Assembly: GCA_942159475.1 (NCBI GenBank)
Contig: OW804096.1
Coordinates: 87,337,784 to 87,401,783, forward strand
Source of the DNA: Sthenelais limicola
Taxonomy: Eukaryota; Annelida; Polychaeta; Phyllodocida; Sigalionidae
Reading direction: 5' to 3'
DNA: 64,000 bases
Shown here: positions 41,512 through 52,359 of the stretch, one piece after another
Numbering within the stretch: position 1 is the first letter of the stretch
Layout of the letters: every line of letters starts with the position of its first letter
Position numbers and translations under genes: made by a program
Notes under the pieces: generated by a model
The model's input: the letters and a program-made list of their open reading frames with translations, nothing else
Databases searched by the model: none
What the model was told of the DNA's origin: nothing

Positions 41512-44500
41512 TGCGGTAAATCTATTTTCAGCAGGTGACTGTGGTCTTTCCTTATACCCTCCCACAGCGAACCCAAAAGGTTGTTGCCCACGTGGTGTTT
41601 CGAGTCGACGAAGCGAGCAATCTTTTTATTGAACCCGCACAACCAGGTGTGCTCGTTCGACTGACAGTACACCAACGGCCCGCTCGTCTGAAGAAGAAAT
41701 GCTCTCACTTCTTTGTTCGTCTTCGCTTTCAGTAGGCAAATGTCGCGCATTACTTTGCTCATTTCCTCGTACCAGTTGCTTTTCACCTTCAGACCGAGCA
41801 ACGCCCTTCGACAGTCCTCCACCTCCTCGCAGTAATACAGGATCTTTTCGCATCTTTCCGAGTCCTTGTGAAACGCGCTAAGCGCATAGGAATACAGATG
41901 CTCCGCATTCGAAAACACGTTGTCCTTCCAGTGTAAAGTACACGGGTACTCCAACGAGACGGGATCCCCTTTGTCGAACCAGCAAACGTCCTCCGTCAGA
42001 CTCCAAGGACTCAATACCAGGTCCTGCAAACGCCTCGTTGTCACTCCGTCGGATAGCACTTTGCGCTTCCAGTACGCGTAGGCGAATCCAGCTCGGGCCT
42101 GCGTGTACGTGTTGATTGTGTTGTTCCGAGCTCTGAATCCGTGATTCGTCGCAGAGCGAGATTCCTCAGTTCTCAGCACAGAGGCGTAAAGGTCGAACAC
42201 GTTCTCTAACGCCCTTTTGCTAATGCCTTTCGAACTGAACTTGAATTTATCGCCGCTCTTCAAAATGTATGTTTTACTCGCCAGACAAATCATTTCCTCC
42301 CCCTCGGCCTCCAGTTTGAAGGCTCCGGGTTTTCTCTTGTCTCTTTTCGCGTGACGCTCGCAGCACTCTCGGGGAAACCAAACAGGGTCCAAATCGTCCG
42401 AACAGTGATTGTAAATTTCGCTGAGGAACCGCTCCTTCAGGTGGGGTCAGACCGATTCCTTCAGCGTGTCCGTGCCTATCGAAAAGTACAGTGCGTCCGT
42501 ATCCAATTCGGTCATGGCAAACGCCTCTCTCCCCAAGTAGCGATGCACAAGTAGCGATGCACTCGTAGTAGAATTCCAACATTCTTTTCTTGGCGTACTG
42601 CAAGATGAAGAAACCCAAGTATATGGGCAGGTCCAATACGATCTTGCGCTTTGCCAGTTCCACCTCGTAGTACTTCTGGCTCAGCTCAGTCATTTTCCGG
42701 TACAAAGGACTGTTCACTTTCATCATGACCTTGTTCTTGTCGTTGGAATAGATAACCAACTTGTGCTTCTTTTTGTTCTGGATGAGCCCGCCATACGCGG
42801 AATTCCCAAGCAATTTCATAGTATCAGCCACGATGGCCTGGGAAGGGTCACTGTCACCCCTCAAGCGAGCCTCGGTCACGTCGTCGACGAATTCCTTGAA
42901 GCACGCCTCTTTGCAGAATTCCACCACTTGGTAGATATGCGTCACTTTCAAGCCCGTGTCCAAGTACCACTTGAGCAAGGGAGTGGCGAGCAATAGGCGC
43001 TTGGCCCGCGTGCCCGAAACCAACAGCCAACCGCTCGCAGTGTTCCTGCATGTGTTTTCCGATCGCCTCGAACGGCACCTCCGTCGTACAGAACAAGGGA
43101 CACATCTCTTCAAAGTACCGCTCGGCCTCCTCTTCTATCTCGATGTCTACTTCGACCAGGCCGAAGAGCTCCTCGGCTCGCACAGCCTCTAGAATCTCCT
43201 CCTCGCTCACTTTCCCGCGGTGCTTCCAGTAAAAGGAAGGAAGGTAGCTTTTCGTAAAGGCCTCGTTGCATTGCATTTCCCGTCGAATCGCACGCTCCCA
43301 GTAGTTGCGCACCTCGTAGCCCCACTCTTGCAACAGAGCCTCGCGATCCTCCGTGCGCTTCAACCTTTTCAGTCTTTCTTTCTCGTCCATTTTCCCCTTC
43401 ATGCAAGCATGCCCGTGAAAGTAGCAACCCACCACCTCGACGACCAACGTCTTCTTGCCGTTCGCCCTCCGCGAAATCCCGTCCACCGAAAAGGAACCAA
43501 TGCGAACTTCCTTGCCGTAATTGCACATGTGCTTAATTTCCAGAGACGGATCTTGGAAATTTAGCCAATCCATCCAGGCATACATCAGCAAGTGCCTCTG
43601 GATCTTCTCGGGTTTGAAACCGTACTCCCTCTCTCGGCGAATGTAAAACCCGGTAGGCATGGCTTGACCGATCGCATACAAATACAAAGCGTTGCAATCC
43701 AGTCCGATGATTTTCTTGACAACCTTGGATCCCGGTCTCAATGCGGTCTCGCCGGCAATCTGCCTTCGGTTGAAAATTATCGAGGGGCCTCCGATGATAT
43801 TTTTCTCGATCACCGCGTACAGGTCTCTGTGCTCCGGCGGAATCTTGCAAAAGAAACTACCGTGCTTGGTGCCTGCGTCGTGCAGCATCCTTCGCGCGCT
43901 TCCCGGGCAACTGATCGTAGAATTGCTGCAGCTTCTCGGTGGCGAGACAGAAAGGCAACGTATCGTTGTTGTTGTAGTACACCAGATAGTCGCGCAACGT
44001 CTTCATGCCCTTCTCTTTCCACACCTGCTGCATTTCCGCGTATTCCTCCTCGCTGATGTTCGACTTTTTCAGGCTCGAATAGAAAGCCTCGTGAGGAGGC
44101 AGCTCGGTCTCGTTCAATTTGTCGGCGCTCGTCAGGTACTCGTAGGGAAAGTATTTCTTCGAAAGGTCCCCGTCGACACCGTAGGCTTTCAGAAACTGTG
44201 CGTACGAAGACCCAGGAAGGGGCCAGGAAGTTGGCAATGTCCATGAATCGAAGGCGGTCGTTCTGCACAACCAGATAGCTGTTATTTCGCTTGGCCACGA
44301 AATTCTTTCTATCGCCAAAGTTCATGTGCTTGAAAAACAGCTCCTTCACCAAATTAATGTCGTAGTTCGACGAATTGAACCCGAACACAGGCAACACCTT
44401 CATGTAGTCCTCGAATTTTTCTTTCATCCACATCAGGTATTTGTACATGATTGTCTTGGACCGGTTTTCCTGGTTTTCCCGGCACATAAAGGCAGCTTCT

Positions 44501-45464
44501 TCTAGCTCGTCGTCGTCTGCGTTGTTGCCTCCGCAATCATCACCATCATCATCATCATCATCATGATCCTCCCGCTGCTCACAATCGTCGTTGTCATCGT
44601 GCCAGAATTCCAGCTTGGCCTCCAGCGCCAAACTCACCTCTTTCCATTTTTCTCGAGCCGAAGCATACGATTTGTCTTGCATTTCGTGCAAACGGGTAAA
44701 CATAGCTTGCAGGAGCTTGTCCATGTCCTCGTCGACAAAACACTCCGGCTCTGTGTAGCCCTCGATGTTCGAGCACACGCTCACAGAAATGGCCTGGTGG
44801 TTTTGCTCCCAAACCAGCTTCTCAGAATTCTGTTCATGCATTGGCACCAATATCGATTCGAAATCGAATGCGGCAAACCACCCGTACGTAGTCTTCTCCG
44901 TGCTAATGCCAACATCTTCCAGCTCTTCGAAAATGGTCTTGGCCGGAGAGTACACACCGCTGCAAAGCTGCAATTTGGTTTGGGCCAAGCAACACAAGCG
45001 ATGCCGTGTCAAGTTGCTTTTGTGATCAAATATACGCGCACATGTTTCGCACTCAAACTTTCTGGCAAAGCTTTTGAAATCCGAAATGTAGCTGAGGTGA
45101 TCCTCGTGAAGGTTTAAATACAGCACAGAGTTGAACTTTTCGTGCGACAGATACCTCACGACCACAGCTCCGTTGGGCTGTAAATCATAAACTGGTAAAG
45201 ACACCTCGAAACACTGCTCAAAATCGGGAAACTCCTCCGACAGCAAGCCCTTGTACTCCCCAGGCTCTAGCGGCAGTGCCACGTTCAACACGGTTTCATT
45301 GTACTGACGCCAGTCGCGTTACAACCTTTCGGCGTACGGATCCATACTTTCCAGGTCGGCACCCATGTGCAAAGCCAAAGCTCTGAAGGAACACAGTCTG
45401 TCTCTGATCACATGTCTGGAATGGACTCTGGTATCCAAAGTGATAACGCTCTTTCTATTCCTAA
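41508..45464 (-). pseudogene. Protein-primed DNA polymerase B with C-terminal NADAR-like domain, multiply frameshifted
   Basis: The main exon starts near 45464 after an acceptor. In order: a C2H2 finger (CARIFDHKSNLTRH); exonuclease motifs FDFES, NSSNYDINL and YYNNNDTLPF; an Asp-rich insertion (about 44520-44580); polymerase motif A (LDCNALYLYA), motif B (KLLGNSAYGG) and motif C (ELDTDALYF). The thumb includes ASKTYILKSGD and GFRARNN. The last 140 residues or so (about 41508-41940) resemble NADAR: SLEYPCTLHW, FSNAEHLYSYAL, NWYEEMSKVMRDICLLKAK, FLLQTSG, HVGNNLLGSLWEGIR. Breaks: TAA at 45319, frame changes near 44217, 43895 and 43015, a 14-bp tandem duplication at 42536-42563, and TGA at 42447. 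Replicates the element using a terminal protein; this copy is dead. Confidence 0.88.
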
Positions 45465-45751
45465 GGTAATCCTTTTACAAATAGCTTATAATTACTTCTG
45501 TATCCATCATCTCTTCCTCCTCCTCCTGCAAACAGCAGTCTTTTGCAAATTGGTGTGGTGACAAGACCTCCGACACACAGGTCTCCTCTGACACACAGGT
45601 CTCCTCCGACACACAGGTCTCCTCCGACACACAACGGCTCCACAACTAGGGCACAACTCCTAAAATTGTGAAAAAACATGTGAATTTCACGCAAAAGCTG
45701 AGCTCATGTTATTTTTTTATAAAATATTATTAAATTTTATATTTTCAGAAT

Positions 45752-46480
45752 ACCTACTAGTTCCACAGTTTCCACAGGCACCACAGGCGCAGCTGCTTCA
45801 GGATCGGTTTGCATCAGCTCTCCGTCACATGAGGAGATCGGACTATATCCACCGTCCATGACCTGTTCCAAAAAGCAAACGATCTAGAAGAAAAAAAAAA
45901 AAAAATTACTTTCTGTCAACTGTTCAGCTCCATAATTAAAAAATAAAAAATACTCATATACATACATCTTCGCTCAATTCATCCACCTACTTATAAAATT
46001 TGACAAATCCTACCTCCTCCTCCTCCTCCTCCTCCTCCTCCTCCACCTCCTCCTGAGGTTGTTGTTGATGTGGTGAATCACACCGCACAGGCGACGGGGT
46101 CGTCGTCGTCTTCTTCTCCTCCACCACCACCTCCTCCTCCACCTCCTCCTCCTCAGCTGTCACAGGGCCCGCTAAAAGCTCTTCTAGCTCTTGCCCCAAC
46201 TTGGCTAATGCAGCGCCTGCTGCCTCGGTCTCTGTTTCTACCCCGGAAAACCGGGCTGAACGTGTCGCCGCAGCGTTCTCTAACTGAAAAACAAAACCTC
46301 CTAAATAACACAATAGTCCACCTGTGTGTGTGTGTGTGTGTAAATTTCCAAAAATTTCCAAAAATCCATAGGTCACAATCCTGCACTTACGGTTTGCAAA
46401 TACTCCATCTGCCCCCTAACATAGGGGCTATCAGTCAGGCCTCGTTCCAATGCCCAGAAATAAAGCCCTAAGGCGTCCTC
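45752..46480 (-). CDS. Candidate 5' exons upstream of polB, or a separate acidic spliced gene
   Basis: On the minus strand, three open segments have good splice signals. About 46480-46389 ends ACC/GTAAGT and contains LTDSPYVRGQMEYLQT. 46284-about 46013 begins after TTTTTCAG, is Glu-rich, and ends GAG/GTAGGA. 45884-about 45752 begins after TTCTTCTAG and contains GYSPISSCDGELMQTD. A fourth possible segment (about 45655-45490) holds (CVSEET)n repeats. They precede the polymerase exon in the same direction, so they may encode its N-terminus. I could not match every phase, and the alternative is an independent gene. Confidence 0.4.
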
Positions 46481-46566
46481 CCTCGGACCAACGCAGCATC
46501 ATGTATATATATAAGATTAACCCCCCGATCTAATCATACCTAACCATCATCGCTATCATCTCAAGT

Positions 46567-47405
46567 ATGTCTAGATCCAGTTACAGCCGGCGCTATAGAC
46601 AACGCAACAGGGTCGAAAGGAAAAAATCAGCAGAAAACAACCCAGTTCAAACGCTCGACATACTTCAACTATTCCTACAGCAAAATAATGCACAATTCAA
46701 AATTTGCACAGAAACTCACCGAGAAACTCACCGAGAAACCCAGCGCTATGCTTCTGATCAAAACTGGCATACCATGGGACAACGCGCTCATCTACAATTT
46801 CTATTCATTAGAAAACAAGTCTCCTTCATCAAGGAAAAGCATACACAGACTTCGCCAGGCACTACAAACGTCTTCTCACCGAAAAACTCTACAGGCAAAC
46901 GGCTAATGTGCTCATCCCAGCCAACACCTATTTGGAATATACTGCCTTCACTTCAGAGTGCCCATTCTCTTCAGCCATTATATTCACCACAAAAATCAAA
47001 ATAGTAAGCACCAAAACCATTACTTTCAACGCCGTCTCTGTTCTACCCGTTCTCACAGAGTCCAATACATGCTCTCACAGCAGATTTATGATCATGTACA
47101 ACCAAAACTACAAATTGTACCCGGACAACTACATCACATATCAACCAACGCACATACACTGGAGAAACGAAATACGCAACGACTTTATCTCATGCTACTG
47201 CGGAAAACAAATCTCCATAAACCAAACTGAGTTTTGGAATGGAACACCGCGTAGCGGTGGGCCAAAATGCTGTGGGGACCAGGATTTAAACCATATATTC
47301 ATAGGTCTCGAAGATACCTACCTCAACGAATACGCCATCTGCATAAGATGCCACTGCTGTGACATAGACAAGTCAAAGCTAAATCTATATGTCCCCCTCC
47401 CATAA
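46567..47405 (+). pseudogene. Right-end Maverick gene, Cys-rich C-terminus, frameshifted
   Basis: A TATA-like stretch (about 46503-46514) precedes the ATG at 46567. Coding pattern passes through three frames (46567-about 46720, about 46688-46830, about 46812-47405). The breaks lie near a duplicated gagaaactcacc and near 46830. The last piece has RNDFISCYCGKQIS, GGPKCCGD and YAICIRCHCCDID, a likely zinc-binding region. Transcribed outward toward the right repeat. Unknown family. Confidence 0.45.
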
Positions 47406-47657
47406 GAGAGACTATCACCAAAACTATAGACCTTACAACGCTATACAGCTCAATGGTGAAGGGGGGCCTAAGGCCTAAGGCCTAAGGAGACGCTGGCTGA
47501 ACTGATATGATATCCCCATCTATAGCTGAGCTCGCGTGCCTATCTATAGCGGACTTTGCGCTCGCGGGCCAACTTCACCTGTTCATCCCATAGACACTCA
47601 ACTGTTTATACAAGATACCGAAATACTTACACTTCGTATTGTCCTGTCAAATTTCAA

Positions 47658-48170
47658 CCAAACAATGAACTAATAAAACTCACAACGCTATTTATACCAA
47701 GTTGTACCACTTTAATAAATAACATTATCTCTCTCTCTCTCTCTCCTGCACACCTGTTCCTCCTCCTCCTCCTCCTCCTCCACCCATTCCAACAGCAATC
47801 CACCAATAATCGACTCCAACAACCAGGCGCCCCCCATAATCATAATAACCAACAACCAGGCGCCCCCCATAATCATAATAATAATAACCAGGCGCCCCCC
47901 ATAATAATAACCAGGGACACATAATAACCAAGGGGCCCCCCACCACCCTTATCACCACTTCGACATAACAGGACACACACTTCGAACACAACACAGAAAA
48001 GGAGCAAGTAGGTCAAAACACTGATAAGCACAGGCAAGGGGCTAGGCGCTTGGCAGCCATTACTCAAAAAAGGTCACCTGTGCGGGTTTAGCAGGGGCTA
48101 GGGCTAGGGGCTTGGCAGCCATCTTGGATTACTCAAAAAAGGTCACTTGTGCGGGTTTATAACTACTACT
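47658..48170 (-). repeat. Right terminal inverted repeat of the Maverick
   Basis: Reverse complement of 19445-19969, differing mainly in microsatellite lengths and in one missing sub-repeat of the outermost direct repeat. It ends CT, followed by tacaga. Confidence 0.93.
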
Positions 48171-48176
48171 TACAGA

Positions 48177-49449
48177 TTGAGGAACCCTCAAACCTATAGT
48201 ACAGATGGCCGCACCAAGGGTATCACAGTTGTAGCCCTGGCTAAGGCATTGATTGATATTTTATTGCACTCTGATGGGGGGGTCAGGAGAATTATTTTCA
48301 TTTTTTTTCATTGCTTGGAGTGACAAATAGTCCCCAAAAGACATTTCAGCAAAAAATAATGACTTTTGAGAACCTTGATAAAAAACCAGAAATACAAAAA
48401 AAATCATATTTTCCTCTACATTATTAGAAAATTGAAAGTGGGTCTTGATAGGCATTCCTAACGACCACCCACATACCAAATCTGGGGCTGTTTTGAGAAC
48501 CTTTTTATAATTTCAGGAAACTGAAGTAAGTCTGTGATTTTGGTCTTGAAACTAAATTTCCTCAAATTCTCATGAAAAGTTGTTCAGGTGTTCTTTACAT
48601 TTATGCTATTACATTGCCAGACAGAAATTGGAAACTTTACATTTTTCACTTCAATTTTAGGGGGGTTAAAATATTCAAAGTCATGTAATTACTATGTAAG
48701 TAGTTTATTCGGTGATATTTCATATTTCATAAGGATTCATATAGGCCTATATGTAAGAACCAAAGTGTTGGAAAAAGAAGCTGGATCTAGGCCAACCCAT
48801 TATTTGGGCACAGGTTAGGCATTTAATAGCAACATATATTACAAGTAAATCACATGTTAAATATATTATAAAACACCCAGGGAAAGTGAATTTTATAGGC
48901 CTTTATGAATCTCTAATATGTATAGTATCTGTAATAGAAGCTAGATGGTGCAAGTAAAAAACAGCTGTGCTGCCATCTAGGCTAACTGAAGACAACTATA
49001 AGCCAGTGGCTCTTGATTGCCTCTGTGATGACAATTCTCAATCCCCCTGTTAACAGCTAGAACACCCATCTTATTATCTTATTAAAGGTAGTTGACTCCA
49101 TTAAAGTGACTAATATATAGTGCAAAAACTTCTTGACGATAAGCGACCCCAGTGGCGGCACCTATGTTGCCGTCTCGGTAACTCCCCTGAGATTTGGTGC
49201 AGTCGCACCTACCGTTCCCGGTTGGGGCAACATAGGAGAGAGCTTGCCGGTATATTGCATCTAACTTTTAAAAAACCCATGTGACGAACAATTCCAATCC
49301 CCCCATGCACTCCCCCCGACTATTCTCCTACTGCTTGTCTAAGGCCGATGTCCGCAGAGCTGTAGAATCAACGATTTCGGCCACTTTCCACCACTACGCA
49401 TGGTTTGGCCCTACTCATATCACTAGCAAAGTTCAAGCTCTCTGCTACT
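48177..49449. other. Non-coding flank right of the Maverick
   Basis: No gene. It contains the first copies of two dispersed repeats: 48744-48998, and 49068-49135 (similar to 59773-59850). Confidence 0.5.
48744..48998 (+). repeat. Dispersed repeat, copy 1
   Basis: The stretch from gaaccaaagtgttggaaaaa through caacccattatttgggcaca to taatagaagctaga recurs at 50388-50425 plus 50575-50738. Its tail (cagctgtgctgccatctagg, 48960-48998) recurs inverted at about 50485-50525. Unknown element class. Confidence 0.75.
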
Positions 49450-49670
49450 ACCAATTCCGTAGCTCAGCGGCTAGAGCGCTGGACTGCAGGCATGAAGGTT
49501 GAGTGTTCAAACCTCGCCCGGGTCTGTCAGCTTTTTTTTTCATCCTATACTTGGTTGGCCGTGTATTGCTGTCAATACACGGCCGGGACAGGACGGGGCG
49601 GGACGGCGGGTGGATTTGATGAGTTGTGGTGATGGGAAAGGCAGGAGAAACAAAATATTCATATAATGCC
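49450..49670 (+). mobile_element. tRNA-derived SINE, copy 1
   Basis: The head resembles a tRNA gene: A box gtagctcagcggctagagc, B box within gtgttcaaacctc, spaced about 40 bases. The body contains an inverted ccgtgtattgctgtcaatac hairpin. The tail gatgggaaaggcaggagaa is shared with the copy near 58725. Not a functional tRNA, since no acceptor stem closes it. Confidence 0.7.
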
Positions 49671-51932
49671 AACAATAATACAAAAACGGCCTAAACACGT
49701 CTAAAATTACATTCGCAAGGCGCCGACTAGCAGCCGCCACTCACTGGACTTTGCGCAACCGCCCCGCCCCCTACAGGGCGGATTTAGACCACCTTTAAAC
49801 TTCCTTACGTTGCTCAAATACCCCTGGTCTTCTCAGTTATACAGAACTCCCAGCCATGGACCTGTTTTTTATGTTTTCCCATCTAAATGGGTACCATTAC
49901 ATCGTCTGAATGGCAAGTTTTGTTCCTCATGAGGCCTTTTCAGGGGACGACTTATGTATAATATGGTACAGGAAAGTAGCAATTTTAAATATAAAAAGTG
50001 GCACCCAATTTGTTCTGAGTCCCAGCTAGCCCTTTCGGACCTCCTCCCCTCTAGTACACATGCACTGTGTTTACATAGCTTCAATACTGGTCACTGCCAC
50101 CATTACATAACACCCACGCTCACTGAGGCATGTTCACTCACAGTAGGCCTATTTATAGGGTGGCTTGTGGAGGATGGCTTGTGAAGCCTAGTCACCACCA
50201 TGTGGTGACTAGGCTTTATTAACACTAAATCAAATGGATATTGTAGGTAGGAGGGGTAGAGACAGGGTGGGTGGGTGGATGGGTTCTATTTCCATCAAAA
50301 TAACAAACCCCAACGCCCAAAAACAGACACAAAATCAGTAAGTAACACCACCCAAAAATACTCGCAGGTAAAATTTCTGGAATATGATAGAAGAACCCAA
50401 GTGTTGGAAAAAGAAGCTGGATCTAATATTGTCCATGTGGGTCAGCATTTGTTTTGGGAGGCAATACACCCACTCTCTTGTAGTTGTCTTCAGTGAGCCT
50501 AGATGGCAGCATAGCTGTTTTTTACTTTTTACTTTTTTACTTGAATGTTTTTCACTTCAATTTTAGGGGGGTTAGTCATAGCCAACCCATTATTTGGGCA
50601 CAGGTTAGGCATTTAATAGCCACATATATTACAAGTAAATCACATGTTAGACATATTATAAAACTACCAGGAATAGTGAATTGTATAGGTCTATATTAAT
50701 CTCTAATATATATAGTGTCTGTAATAGAAGCTAGACACCATGGTGACTCAGTTGTGGCCACCGAACGGTGCCGACAAGGTACATATCAATTCCCATAGGT
50801 GTCACCGCCAGTCTCTCTATTTCAGAGAAAGGGTATATGAGTAATTCTCCCAATCGGGTGTCATTTGGTTTTCCAGCCTAGGATGTCTACAACATGAACT
50901 TAGGACAATCGCACATGATTATACTCATGTTATTTGAATTCCTTGGCAAAAATAAGGCCTTGGGAACCCTACTTTCAAAGCTCTTATGCCAAAATCTTCA
51001 CCGCTATTGCAATAAATGTGCTTTTTCAGGCTAGAAAATAAGTAATAATTATGGAATTTGAATATAATACACAGGCGCATTGAGAAAATATATTACTTCT
51101 GCTTAAAAATATAGGTTTCTACACATGTTTATTATTATGAAAAATCACAATATTCATAGAGTCATACATTTGAAGAGATCTAGACTTGGAAAATATGGTT
51201 TTGGAATAACTGTGTCGCCGTTACGACATATCTTAGCTGCAAAGGAATAAAATGTCTCCAAACCAATCATTAATACTGCATTGCATTTAGTTTTGGGGAA
51301 GGAAAGATGCATATGTATGTATATTTCGATAAAAATTAAAGTTATTGCCTCATGACGTATATGAACCCTTTTAATTCCTAAAATAAAATTCATTGAATTG
51401 ATGTTGGAATGTTTTATGTCGCGTTATGACATGTAGAATAACTCCCATATTTAAAATAAAATATATTTTTATGCAATTTCCCCCCTTTCTAATAATTCTT
51501 TAGCCCTGCCTGAATTTCGTAAAAAGTATAGATATGAATAAATACAGATGCTGTTGAATTGCAGTGAGCATATGTTAGAGTGTCGCCGTTACGACTATAT
51601 CGTCGCCGTTACGCCATAATTAATAGAAATAAAGAGATCCTGCTATATCAGCACAGTTATTGTATAGAAATAAAACAGATATTTTGACAAAAAGTTATTC
51701 AAACTTTGGTTAGAACCATATCCTATGTTGGCGGCCATCATCGATTTCCTAGCTCTTACTTTGTCATTTAATATTGCTGGCATAATTAATGAGTATCTCA
51801 TCTCAAATTTACACAATATTATTTGATAAATCAGGCTTAATATAGGAGAAATAAGGCAAAAAATAGGCAAAAATGGGGTTTCTGAATCATAGATGTAGTA
51901 ATCGAAATATTTGGCACAGCCTTCCCAAACTT
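49671..51932. other. Non-coding region with dispersed repeats
   Basis: No gene. It includes the second copy of the dispersed repeat (50388-50738) and several occurrences of tcgccgttacg (51215, 51590, 51604). It ends at the left target duplication of the L1-like LINE. Confidence 0.5.
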
Positions 51933-52359
51933 TGTCTGTATAATGTTTTTTTTTTTTTTTTCCCAAAACTTGGCATTTATTCAGTTTGTCAACAAATCCA
52001 TGTATCTCCGGGCTGATAACACTATTTTACATCACGCCCATATCTCTTCAGTAACCATGCAATGTGAAATATACAGTTGAACAGAGTACATCGTCACTTC
52101 GTGAATAAAGTATATTGATATCAAAATGTGAGTCATTTATTGTACCCATTTTTAACTTGCAACGACCATGTTACCGTCTAATAAAGATAGCGGGCCATTT
52201 GTAATACTTGAATTAGCGAGTCGACCTATATTATGCTATAGGGAGCCGATCACATCGTCTAAAAGTTTCTAGTTATCTAGTGGACCATTCCGGATAACAT
52301 ACTGTACTAGGTATCTCAAAGCCACACCTGTGGGGCAAAACCTTTAGAAGAGGGGGAAA

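Larger units (their letters stand above)
19439..48176. mobile_element. Complete Maverick/Polinton DNA transposon (28.7 kb) with 6-bp target duplication
   Basis: Terminal inverted repeats of about 515-525 bp bound the element (19445-19969 and 47658-48170). The ends are AG...CT, and both sides are flanked by the identical hexamer tacaga (19439-19444 and 48171-48176). AG...CT ends with 6-bp duplications are the hallmark of Polintons. The interior has the full signature set: protein-primed-type DNA polymerase B, packaging ATPase, retroviral-like integrase with chromodomain, adenain-like protease, double-jelly-roll major capsid and single-jelly-roll penton. Polintons are close kin of integrated viruses, including adintoviruses. 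Several core genes are broken in this copy, yet ends and target duplication are intact, implying insertion not very long ago. Confidence 0.95.

Noticed and set aside
45367..45561. Plus-strand ORF starting at 45367 with a donor-like site, a possible small spliced gene
   Set aside because: The minus strand through the same bases is open and runs in frame into the DNA polymerase exon, a better explanation.
49455..49520. Functional tRNA gene
   Set aside because: A and B boxes are present but the acceptor stem does not pair and a SINE body and tail follow.
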